DNA of 14,720 nt, from contig JBDNHZ010000196.1 in the NCBI GenBank assembly GCA_041688515.1, positions 1 through 14,720 on the forward strand. Direction: 5' to 3'. Positions 7,183 to 13,682 of this stretch are shown piece after piece. The notes beneath the pieces are model-generated. The model made no database searches. It had not been told where the DNA came from and saw only the letters and a program-made list of their open reading frames with translations. The position numbers and the translations under genes were made by a program. The stretch is from UBA6176 sp041688515 (GTDB taxonomy: Bacteria; Verrucomicrobiota; Verrucomicrobiia; Limisphaerales; UBA9464). Numbering within the stretch: the first letter of the stretch is position 1; each line of letters begins with the position of its first letter.

Positions 7183-9837
7183 ATGCGGCGCACGATCCGC
7201 GAAACGCAGCCGTCCAAGCCATCCACACGGCTCACGCAGGAAGCTGAACGGGCACGCATCCGCCAACTCCCTTTACCGGCGACATCAGGGCCGGGAGAGG
7301 GAGAAGATCAAAGGAAACCAGACGCATCTCCGCGCCTCCTTGCCCCGACGAAGGAACACATCAGCGCCGTGCGCGGCGACCTGGATTGGATCGTGATGAA
7401 GTGCCTGGAGAAGGACCGCGCCCGCCGTTACGAGACGGCCAACGGCCTCGCGGCGGACATCCAGCGCCACCTGGACGACGAGGTGATCACGGCCCGGCCG
7501 CCGAGCGGGATGTATCTCCTGCAAAAGCTGGCCCGGCGAAACGTTGGGGCACTCATCGCGGCGGGCACCGTTCTGGTGGCGCTGCTCGTGGCCGTGTTCA
7601 CCCTCGCGACAAGCAATGCGCGCATTCGGCAGGAACGAAACCAGAAGGAGGATGCGTTGCGGGAACGTGGTACGGCCTTGGAAGCCGCCCGCGCCAGCGA
7701 GGATCGGGCCCGGGAACAGCTTTTCGTTTCTCTGCAGAACCAGGCGCAGGCGCGTCGCAACAGCCGCCAGATGGGCCAGCGCCTGGAGGGCCTCGCGGCT
7801 CTGGCGGAGGCGGCGCGCATCCATCCCGCACCCGAAGTGCGGGACAATGCGATTGCAGTCATGGCCATGGCGGATGTGGAGCACGGGCCGGTCTGGCAGG
7901 GTTGGAAAGCGGATTTCAAGGCCGTGACATTTGACCCGCTTTATCAGCAATTCGCCGGCCTTGGGCCGGACGACATCATCAGCATTCGCAGCATCCCGGA
8001 GAACCGGGAGCTAAAACGTTTAAAGCCGGCTGCCCTGATCTCAGCCAGCGCGACGATCCTACAATTCCAGTTCAGTCCGGATGGCAGCCTTCTTGCCTGT
8101 CTCGACAATCAAGGCCAACTGGACCTATGGCGTTGGGAGAGCGGCGAATCGGTGCTCCAACATCCTCCCGACTCATGCTCCTTGGTGGCTTTCAGTCCGG
8201 ACAGCCGCCGGCTTGCGGTCGGGCATGAGGAATGGATCACCCGCTTCGATCTTGCCACCGGAGAGGCAGGCAACCGGTGGCTCGTGCCGGACCGGATTCA
8301 CTCGATGAATTTCCATCCTGACAACCGAAGCCTCGCGGTGGGTTATGAAAACACGAACGCCATTTCGATTTACAACGCGGATGACGGAAAACTGCTGGCG
8401 AGCCTTCCCACCGGAACGGGCATTCAAACAGTCGTCGCGTGGCATCCTGATGGAGAACTGCTCGCGGCGGGCGGCTCGAATGCCCGCATCCAGATTTGGG
8501 ATGTGCGGGCAAAGCGCGAAGTTTCAGTGCTGGAAGGCCACTCTCAGCAGGTCAATTTCGTGATGTTTCACTCTGGCAGTGGTCTGCTTGCCTCCATGTC
8601 GTGGGACGGTTCCATGAGGTTGTGGCAACCCTCTCCGGGTCGGTTGAAGATGCGGCTGCCTTCCCGCTGGATGGGGTTCAGCCAGGTAGGCCGATGGGCG
8701 GGAGTCCTCCACCTAGGCGACGATCAGGCGCAGCTCTGGGGCCTCGTCCCCAGTCAGGAGTATCACACGTTTCTTAACCTGTTTCGTGAGGGCGAGAGCT
8801 CGTTGCGCGAAGGGAGCATCAGCCCAGACGGCACGCTCCTGGCCCTCGGCGCCTCGGATGGCGTGCGTCTCTGGGATATTGAACGCGGTCGCCAGGTGGC
8901 CTGGCTGCGCATGGAAGAAACCACTTCCGTTCTGTTCCGGGCGAATGGCCATGAACTGTTGACGTGCGGGCCGGCCGACGGGTTGCGGCGGTGGCCCATC
9001 CTGGCAGGCACGAAACCCGAGGGCGCACTGCGATTGGGTCCGTTCCATCAGATTGCCCTGCCGTTCGCACCCATGCGGATGGCGAGAGGCGCCGACGACC
9101 GAACTCTGGCCGTGGTGGGGGAAAACGCCGGGCAGTGCGTGCAGCTTGATCTCGAATCAGAATCAGTGCGCGGCGCGGTCATGCCCCATGAACGGGCGGG
9201 TTATGTCGCCCTCAGTGTGGATGCGGAGCGCCTCGCCACCAGCGGCTGGAATTCGGATCGCGTGAGAGTTTGGGACGGGACCGGTGGTAAGCTGATCAAA
9301 GAGTTGGAAGTGGGATCGTCTGCCTTGGTCTATTCCACTCCGGACAACCGGGAGCTGATCGTGGCCCGTGACAGGGAGTTCACATTTTATGACTTGAGTT
9401 CGCTCGCAGTGACCCGCCGCCTTCCGCGCGAGATCGGCCTGTATCCCGGCCACGTCGCCTTCACGGCAGACGGCAGAATGATGGCGCTGGAAATGACGCC
9501 GGGGATCATCCATCTCAAGGAAGTCACTTCAGGCCGCACCGTGGCCCGGCTGGAGGACCCGAACGGCGATCTTTCAACGTGGATTGGATTCACCCCTGAT
9601 GGCACCCAACTCGTTGTCGCCGCCCGATACGCGGGAGCGATCCATCGCTGGGACCTGCGCGCCATTCGTGCCCGCTTGAAGACCATGAACCTTGATTGGG
9701 ATTGGCCGGAGTTTCCTGTGCCGCCGCCTGGAGATTCCTTCGCCCGAAGAAACGGGCTGCGGCAAATTGAGATCGTCGGCGCGGGATCGGCAACGATCAG
9801 CACGTCCGCCACCAACGCACCCCCTGCCCATCCGTGA
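7183..9837 (+). CDS. Kinase C-lobe end, membrane segment and WD40 sensor (3' part of split kinase gene)
   Basis: 884 residues, in frame with and directly after the TAG at 7180-7182. Residues 1-110 complete the kinase: MRRTIRE, then DLDWIVMKCLEKDRARRYET and GLAADIQRHLDDE, standard for these kinases. A single membrane segment lies at about 121-143 (VGALIAAGTVLVALLVAVFT). A charged, Ala/Arg-rich coiled-coil-like stretch runs to about 200, then degenerate WD40 repeats (FSPDGSLLAC, LWRWESGE, IQIWDVRAKREVSVLEGHS, VRLWDIERGR, VRVWDGTGGKL). The architecture is cytoplasmic kinase, one membrane span, external propeller. The joined gene would be 1192 codons. The ATG at 7183 could restart translation, but would yield a kinase-less protein. 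Residues ~25-55 are a low-complexity linker. Its end overlaps the sigma factor by 4 nt. Confidence 0.88.
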   Translation: MRRTIRETQPSKPSTRLTQEAERARIRQLPLPATSGPGEGEDQRKPDASPRLLAPTKEHISAVRGDLDWIVMKCLEKDRARRYETANGLAADIQRHLDDEVITARPPSGMYLLQKLARRNVGALIAAGTVLVALLVAVFTLATSNARIRQERNQKEDALRERGTALEAARASEDRAREQLFVSLQNQAQARRNSRQMGQRLEGLAALAEAARIHPAPEVRDNAIAVMAMADVEHGPVWQGWKADFKAVTFDPLYQQFAGLGPDDIISIRSIPENRELKRLKPAALISASATILQFQFSPDGSLLACLDNQGQLDLWRWESGESVLQHPPDSCSLVAFSPDSRRLAVGHEEWITRFDLATGEAGNRWLVPDRIHSMNFHPDNRSLAVGYENTNAISIYNADDGKLLASLPTGTGIQTVVAWHPDGELLAAGGSNARIQIWDVRAKREVSVLEGHSQQVNFVMFHSGSGLLASMSWDGSMRLWQPSPGRLKMRLPSRWMGFSQVGRWAGVLHLGDDQAQLWGLVPSQEYHTFLNLFREGESSLREGSISPDGTLLALGASDGVRLWDIERGRQVAWLRMEETTSVLFRANGHELLTCGPADGLRRWPILAGTKPEGALRLGPFHQIALPFAPMRMARGADDRTLAVVGENAGQCVQLDLESESVRGAVMPHERAGYVALSVDAERLATSGWNSDRVRVWDGTGGKLIKELEVGSSALVYSTPDNRELIVARDREFTFYDLSSLAVTRRLPREIGLYPGHVAFTADGRMMALEMTPGIIHLKEVTSGRTVARLEDPNGDLSTWIGFTPDGTQLVVAARYAGAIHRWDLRAIRARLKTMNLDWDWPEFPVPPPGDSFARRNGLRQIEIVGAGSATISTSATNAPPAHP

Positions 9838-10406
9838 GCGACGTCACCCGCATCCTCACCGCCATCGAGCAGGGAGACGCCAAGGGCACGGATGAACTGT
9901 TACCTCTCGTTTACCACGAACTTCGCCGAATGGCCGCGCACAAGATGTCGGCGGAACCCGCCGGCCATACGCTTCAGCCGACCGCACTTGTCCACGAGGC
10001 GTGGCTTCAGTTGGTGGATTCTCCCAATCAATCCTGGCAGAACCGCGCTCATTTCTTTGGAGCCGCCGCCGAAGCCATGCGCCGTCTGCTCATTGCCCGC
10101 GCCCGCCGCAAACTGACCCAGCGCCGGGGTGCCGGGGCGCAACACCTCGACGCGGATGAACTCGACATCGCCAGTCCCGCGCCCGACGACCAGTTGCTGG
10201 CGCTGGATGATGCACTGGAACGTTTCACCAAGATTGAGCCGCGGCAGGCCGAGTTGGTGAAGCTTCGCTTCTTCGTAGGTCTCAAGATCGGCGAGGCCGC
10301 CGAGATTCTCGGCATCTCCGAAGCCACCGCCAAACGCTGGTGGGTCTATGCCAAAGCGTGGCTGTTCGACGATATCAGCAATCATCCTGGCAAACGGAAT
10401 CCTTAG
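9834..10406 (+). CDS. ECF sigma factor (TIGR02999 / Sigma70_ECF type)
   Basis: 190 residues from GTG 9834, overlapping the kinase stop as GTGA, which suggests translational coupling. Region 2 is seen in LPLVYHELRRMAAHKMS, GHTLQPTALVHEAWLQLV and NRAHFFGAAAEAMRRLLIAR; these are hallmarks of the TIGR02999 family common in Acidobacteria, Planctomycetes and Verrucomicrobia. Region 4 is RQAELVKLRFFVGLKIGEAA followed by the helix-turn-helix LGISEATAKRWWVYAKAWL. The length is normal for the family. These factors typically lie beside Ser/Thr kinases, so the split kinase is its likely partner. Here it lies downstream of the kinase rather than upstream, the arrangement I know as more usual. No anti-sigma factor is encoded nearby. 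Confidence 0.92.
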   Translation: MSDVTRILTAIEQGDAKGTDELLPLVYHELRRMAAHKMSAEPAGHTLQPTALVHEAWLQLVDSPNQSWQNRAHFFGAAAEAMRRLLIARARRKLTQRRGAGAQHLDADELDIASPAPDDQLLALDDALERFTKIEPRQAELVKLRFFVGLKIGEAAEILGISEATAKRWWVYAKAWLFDDISNHPGKRNP

Positions 10407-10930
10407 CCGTCTCCATGGGGGAGAGAATGGGGAGGACCTCATGCGGAGTCGCGGAGTGAGGGCGCAAACGTGAACTTGAAAAGGCAGTTTTATCCACAGA
10501 GGGCCAGAGGAGGCAGATTCAAGTACCGGGAGCCTGTTCCCAAGTCCCGTTTCGGCGAGACCATCGGGGCCCTCCATTCCACCTGATTCCGGAGGGGGCG
10601 CGTGGAGGAAGGATCGTCGCGTCCAAGGATTCCAAAGTTCGGATTGAAGTACGTGTTGGCCCCCGGCTCAGCCGTGGTGCTTCCCCAATGATCTCACGCG
10701 AAGCCACGAAGAAGAACTCCCAGTCCGGGAGTTAAAGGGGTCGCCGTCCGGTGTGTGCGAATCGCCCGCGCTCGAAACTCATTGCGCGGCCTTTCTTCGC
10801 GCCTTCGCAGCTTCGCGTGACGCGATCTCCGAAATGGTTATAGGATGGCAACGGCTTAGCCGGGGCGGGACACTTCCGGTTGGCGCAAGACTCCCATTTC
10901 TGAAACGTTTGCGGTGTACGACGATCCACG
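10407..10930. other. Intergenic stretch without an intact gene
   Basis: No start-to-stop frame with protein-like composition was found on either strand. The stretch holds the inverted repeat at 10694-10820. On the minus strand there is a coding-like but startless frame from about 10690 to 10490, reading TTAEPGANTYFNPNFGILGR, then a TAA; its family is not recognised. No clear terminator follows the sigma factor. Confidence 0.5.
10694..10820. repeat. Long inverted repeat with internal hairpin (REP-like)
   Basis: TCACGCGAAGCCACGAAG at 10694-10711 is the reverse complement of 10803-10820 apart from two bases; about 90 nt separate the arms. Inside, AACTCCC (10715-10721) and GGGAGTT (10727-10733) form a perfect 7-bp stem around AGTCC. 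Sequences rich in CTTCGCG/CGCGAAG are frequent dispersed elements in soil bacteria, so an interspersed REP-like element is the best guess. There is no second copy in this window. Confidence 0.55.
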
Positions 10931-11587
10931 ATGAAACCATTCCCACGTCCCCACCCCTTCCCGGGCGCGCCTGTTTGGCGGACCGTCCTCCTCTCCTTCC
11001 TGCTGCCGCTCTGGGCTGGTTGTCATACCATCAAGATCACCGAGCCCAAGCGGTCCGTTGCCGAACAACTCCTGTTGAGTTCCGCCGCCGATAGCGCGAT
11101 CTAACAGGCCGACCTCACCGCTTTGCGCGGAAAAAAGGTCTACTTCGAGGAGCGCTACTTCAAGAGTTACGACAAACGCTATGTGCTCGGGGCGATCCGG
11201 GAACACCTGGCCCGAAGCGGCGCGCTGCTGGTCTCCACCGAGGACGGCGCGGATACCATCGTGGAAGCCCGGAGCGCCGGCTTGGGTATCGAGACCCGCG
11301 AATCGCTGGTCGACATTCCTGCGCTCGCTGTTCCGGTCCCGCTGGCGGGCACGCTGCAGACGCCTGAGGTCAGCCTGTATAAGAGCCTGAAAGCCGAATC
11401 CGCCGCCCGGTTCGCGTTGTTTTCCTATGACCTGGCTTCGGGAGGTTTCGTCCATTCGACCGGCGGGATTTCGGGTGCCGCCCACTTTCATCACTACAAA
11501 CTCCTCGGCTTCTTCGATTGGCGAGACACCGATGTGCCGGAGTTGGATCCGAAGATTCGCGCCCGCATGCGCAAGGCGACGAAGTGA
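10931..11587 (+). pseudogene. Lipoprotein-like gene interrupted by in-frame TAA
   Basis: ATG 10931 opens MKPFPRPHPFPGAPVWRTVL, then a hydrophobic stretch and LPLWAGC, a signal peptide with an imperfect lipobox at Cys31. TEPKRSVAEQLLLSSAADSA follows, then TAA at 11102-11104 (codon 58). The same frame continues without further breaks to TGA 11585-11587: QADLTALRGKKVYFEERYFK, YVLGAIREHLARSGALLVST and HHYKLLGFFDW. The two parts read as one ~218-residue protein resembling a conserved verrucomicrobial/planctomycetal lipoprotein family of unknown function (perhaps DUF6655, from memory). A TTG at 11123 could restart the 3' part, but without signal or lipid site. Codon use is alike on both sides of the stop, which points to one recent nonsense change, an assembly error, or readthrough. 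Confidence 0.75.
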
Positions 11588-11753
11588 GGTCGGGCGCGGC
11601 GGGCTCATCCATGATGAACAGATGTTCGTGAGACCGTCGCGTTGGTTGCCACAAGAAGTGGACTCCCCACGACGGCGCTCGTTGGCGCCGATGGTCTCTT
11701 CCCCTGGTCTTCGTGGAGCGTCCTGTACTGGCTGTGGCGCAGGCGGATCTTCT

Positions 11754-11984
11754 TCAAGGCTTGGGCGGTTCGCCGGTCAGCCAACCCATCGGGAGCCTGG
11801 CAAACACGAGATTGTCAGACGGACTCTTCCCTCCCGCTTCATCCAGGATTCTGCTGCTTCCGTCCGGCAGCACAGCCAGTCGGGAGTAGGCAGACGGACG
11901 AGGATCCTGAAGACGCGAGATCGGCCGCCTCTGACCGTCCTCCAGGCTTGCCTGCGCCGCCAACTTCTCCCGTTTCGTGCAGGG
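11754..11984 (-). pseudogene. C-terminal fragment of a sialidase (BNR-type)
   Basis: The minus-strand frame after a TAA at 11985-11987 reads PCTKREKLAAQASLEDGQRR, then PISRLQDPRPSAYSRLAVLP, DGSS, and later NLVFARLPMGWLTGE before TGA at 11754. This is the pattern of the last Asp-box and C-terminal strands of exo-alpha-sialidases (S.DDG.TWP, PSAYS.LAVLPDG, L.FARF.L.WLTG). About 77 codons remain; the catalytic Arg triad, Tyr/Glu and the rest of the propeller are absent. Some conserved positions are changed (TWP to RRP; ILCLYE to a shorter SSRILDE), as expected for an unselected remnant. A stand-alone function is unlikely. Confidence 0.55.
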
Positions 11985-11998
11985 TTAGGCGGAACCAT

Positions 11999-12030
11999 CC
12001 GCCCCCACGGGGTGTACCGCCCCCGCGGGG
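11999..12030. repeat. GC-rich direct repeat of palindromic units
   Basis: CCGCCCCCACGGGG (11999-12012) and CCGCCCCCGCGGGG (12017-12030) differ by one base. The second contains the perfect palindrome CCCCGCGGGG and the first a near-palindrome. They lie just upstream of the sialidase fragment on its strand. Function is unknown; a REP-type dispersed unit is possible. Confidence 0.45.
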
Positions 12031-12143
12031 AGCGTCCAGAGCGGGACGAAACTCCGTAGGAACATCATTTGAGTTAGTGGGGTCAATCGTCCGCTGGACA
12101 AGGATCGAGCCTCCAACAAAAGACGTGACAAAACCCGCATTAG

Positions 12144-12161
12144 CTGACTTAAAAAAGTTAG
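12144..12161. promoter_or_regulatory. AT-rich imperfect palindrome before the protease frame
   Basis: CTGACTT (12144-12150) and AAGTTAG (12155-12161) are inverted repeats with one mismatch (a G-U pair in RNA) around AAAA. It is a conspicuous AT island in GC-rich sequence and ends where the protease frame opens, so an operator, a promoter part or an mRNA hairpin are all possible. No proof is visible. Confidence 0.3.
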
Positions 12162-12242
12162 ATCAACGAATCCGTTTCCACTCACCGAACGTCTTTCCTG
12201 CCGCGCGTTTCTGGGCTGCTGCTCTTTTGCGCGGCCCTGCCG

Positions 12243-13520
12243 TTGGGTGCCCTGGCCCAGAGCGCGGGGGACGCCATTCCGGATCGGTACATCGTCACCC
12301 TGAAACCGGGGGTCGATTCCGTGCTGGCCGCAGCCCAACGTGGGATCGGTGCGACACGCCATTTCCGACTGGCTCTCAACGGGTACGTTGCAACGCTGCC
12401 TCCCGGGTTGGCCCGGCAACTGGCGAACGCCCAGGAAGTCGAGTCGGTCATTCCGGACCGAATCGTCGAAGCCATTGCACGCCCCGGCGGCGGAGGGGGC
12501 GGAGGGGGAAGCAACGTCCAGGTTACCCCAGAAGGTCTCAAGCGGATCGGTGCCATTCCCAGGACTCTCGTCGCCAATGGATCGGGCGTCGGGGTCGCCA
12601 TCGTCGACACCGGCATTGATTTTGCCCACCGCGATCTGGCGCCGGGTTCAGCCCAGTACAACGCACTGACGGGAGCCATTCCCACCAATGCCCAGGATGA
12701 CCACGGCCATGGCACGCACGTGGCGGGAACTGTTGCCGCGCTCGACAACACCGTCGACGTCGTCGGCGTCGCGCCCGCCGCGACGCCCTACGCCGTCAAG
12801 GTCCTCAATGCCCAGGGCTCGGGCAGCGACTCCGAGATCATCGCCGGTCTGGAATGGGTACTCGGCAACGCCGAGTTGGTCTCACCTCCCATCCGGGTGG
12901 TGAACATGAGCCTCGGCCGACCTCTTGCCATTGCGGCCGGTGAAACGGCGGAAAACTCGGTCCTGCGGGCGCCGGTCGATGCCCTCGTCGCCGCCGGGAT
13001 CACGGTCGTGGTAGCCGCGGGCAATGAATGTGGGGATATGGTCAGCGCCAAGGTCCCGGCAACGTTCCCCTCGGTTGTCGCCGTTGGTGCGACCACTGCA
13101 AAAAGTGGCAGCTCCGCCACGAGCCTTGCTCCGATCGTGGCGGATTCGGCCTGCTTCTTCACTACCGATGGCGCGTTGGGTGGGAACGGCATTGGGGTCA
13201 GCATCTCCGCCCCCGGCTCAGATCAGGAAAACATCATCAAAGGAAGCCGACTTCAGGGAGTTGGAATCCTCTCCACCCTGTTGGGTGGTGGGACCACCCG
13301 GATGTCCGGAACCAGCATGGCGAGTCCTCACGTCGCCGGCGTTGTCGCCCTGCTCTATTCCCAGAACGCGAACCTGACTCCGGCCGAAGCCCGCCAGAAG
13401 CTCACCGGGGGTGCGTCGCTCATCGGGATCGCACCCTATGACGGTCGGACCACGTGCTACACCTTCGATGGGGTGCGCGAGGGGATCCTCAGCGCCCCGG
13501 GTGCGCTGTCCGCTTCCTGA
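12243..13520 (+). CDS. Subtilisin-like serine protease (S8), secreted, start unusual
   Basis: 425 residues from TTG 12243, the first usable start. The S8 subtilase triad is complete: Asp122 in VAIVDTGIDFAHRD, His156 in DDHGHGTHVAGT, Ser358 in MSGTSMASPHVAGVVAL; the oxyanion region is VVVAAGNE. Residues ~10-78 (IPDRYIVTLKPGVDSV to VIPDRIVEA) form an inhibitor_I9-type propeptide, so the product is a zymogen matured by self-cleavage. A run of eight glycines links propeptide and catalytic domain. The overall length is that of proteinase K-like enzymes. The frame is open back to a TAG at 12159-12161 and there encodes a perfect signal peptide (GLLLFCAALPLGALAQ), but no ATG, GTG or TTG lies before it. 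A GTT at 12174 followed by STHRTSFLPRV may be a mutated start; CTG 12198 is another candidate. Confidence 0.9.
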   Translation: MGALAQSAGDAIPDRYIVTLKPGVDSVLAAAQRGIGATRHFRLALNGYVATLPPGLARQLANAQEVESVIPDRIVEAIARPGGGGGGGGSNVQVTPEGLKRIGAIPRTLVANGSGVGVAIVDTGIDFAHRDLAPGSAQYNALTGAIPTNAQDDHGHGTHVAGTVAALDNTVDVVGVAPAATPYAVKVLNAQGSGSDSEIIAGLEWVLGNAELVSPPIRVVNMSLGRPLAIAAGETAENSVLRAPVDALVAAGITVVVAAGNECGDMVSAKVPATFPSVVAVGATTAKSGSSATSLAPIVADSACFFTTDGALGGNGIGVSISAPGSDQENIIKGSRLQGVGILSTLLGGGTTRMSGTSMASPHVAGVVALLYSQNANLTPAEARQKLTGGASLIGIAPYDGRTTCYTFDGVREGILSAPGALSAS

Positions 13521-13553
13521 ACGGGTCGACGGACCGCACCGGCAAACTCAGAG

Positions 13554-13589
13554 ACCCCGTGTTCAGCCCCCGCTGCACCCCGGGGTTTG
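13554..13589 (+). terminator. Possible terminator hairpin after the protease
   Basis: ACCCCG (13554-13559) can pair with CGGGGT (13581-13586), enclosing a small inner stem CAGC/GCTG, followed by only TT. It sits 34 nt after the protease stop. The lack of a U-run makes intrinsic termination doubtful. Confidence 0.3.
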
Positions 13590-13620
13590 CATTTCGTCCG
13601 AATCCCCCGAGGTGGGATTG

Positions 13621-13657
13621 AACGGATTAACTAACCGTTTGCCGACAAGGGCTCGGC
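13621..13657. promoter_or_regulatory. Two adjacent small hairpins before the glycosyltransferase
   Basis: AACGG/CCGTT (13621-13625 with 13635-13639) and GCCGA/TCGGC (13641-13645 with 13653-13657) are perfect 5-bp stems next to each other, ending 25 nt before the ATG at 13683. They may be part of the 5' leader. The nearby GTGGGATTGAAC recalls a tRNA T-arm, but no cloverleaf can be built. Confidence 0.25.
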
Positions 13658-13682
13658 TAGGGTAGCACCCCCTCCCGAGACG

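Larger units (their letters stand above)
11588..12161. other. Intergenic stretch with gene debris and short repeats
   Basis: No intact gene is supported. The stretch contains the sialidase fragment on the minus strand (11754-11984), the 14-nt GC-rich direct repeat (11999-12030) and an AT-rich imperfect palindrome (12144-12161). A 325-codon plus-strand frame crosses it, but is Arg/Pro-rich and lies out of phase over the protease gene, so it is not called. Confidence 0.5.

Noticed and set aside
6469..7266. 265-codon minus-strand frame opposite the kinase
   Set aside because: It lies opposite unmistakable kinase motifs (HRDLKPSN, DFG); it is a high-GC shadow.
7255..7350. In-frame insertion of a REP-like element in the kinase linker
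   Set aside because: The linker is low-complexity and variable in this family; there are no clear repeat ends or second copy in the window.
7285..7950. Minus-strand and alternative plus-strand frames over the 5' part of the WD40 frame
   Set aside because: They compete with a frame that has family motifs, a membrane span and WD40 repeats.
9900..10577. 225-codon minus-strand frame over the sigma factor
   Set aside because: It is antisense to a clear ECF sigma factor and has no recognisable domain.
10856..11608. 250-codon minus-strand frame across the lipoprotein-like gene
   Set aside because: The plus strand has a signal peptide and coherent protein sequence across the TAA; the minus-strand frame is only long because of base composition.
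11642..12619. 325-codon plus-strand frame
   Set aside because: It is very Arg/Pro-rich and overlaps the protease in another phase and the sialidase fragment in antisense.
11985..12751. Minus-strand frames opposite the protease start
   Set aside because: They are opposite the propeptide and catalytic Asp/His region of the S8 protease and show no domain.
13605..13665. Possible tRNA suggested by GTGGGATTGAAC
   Set aside because: No acceptor stem, anticodon arm or cloverleaf could be paired on either strand.
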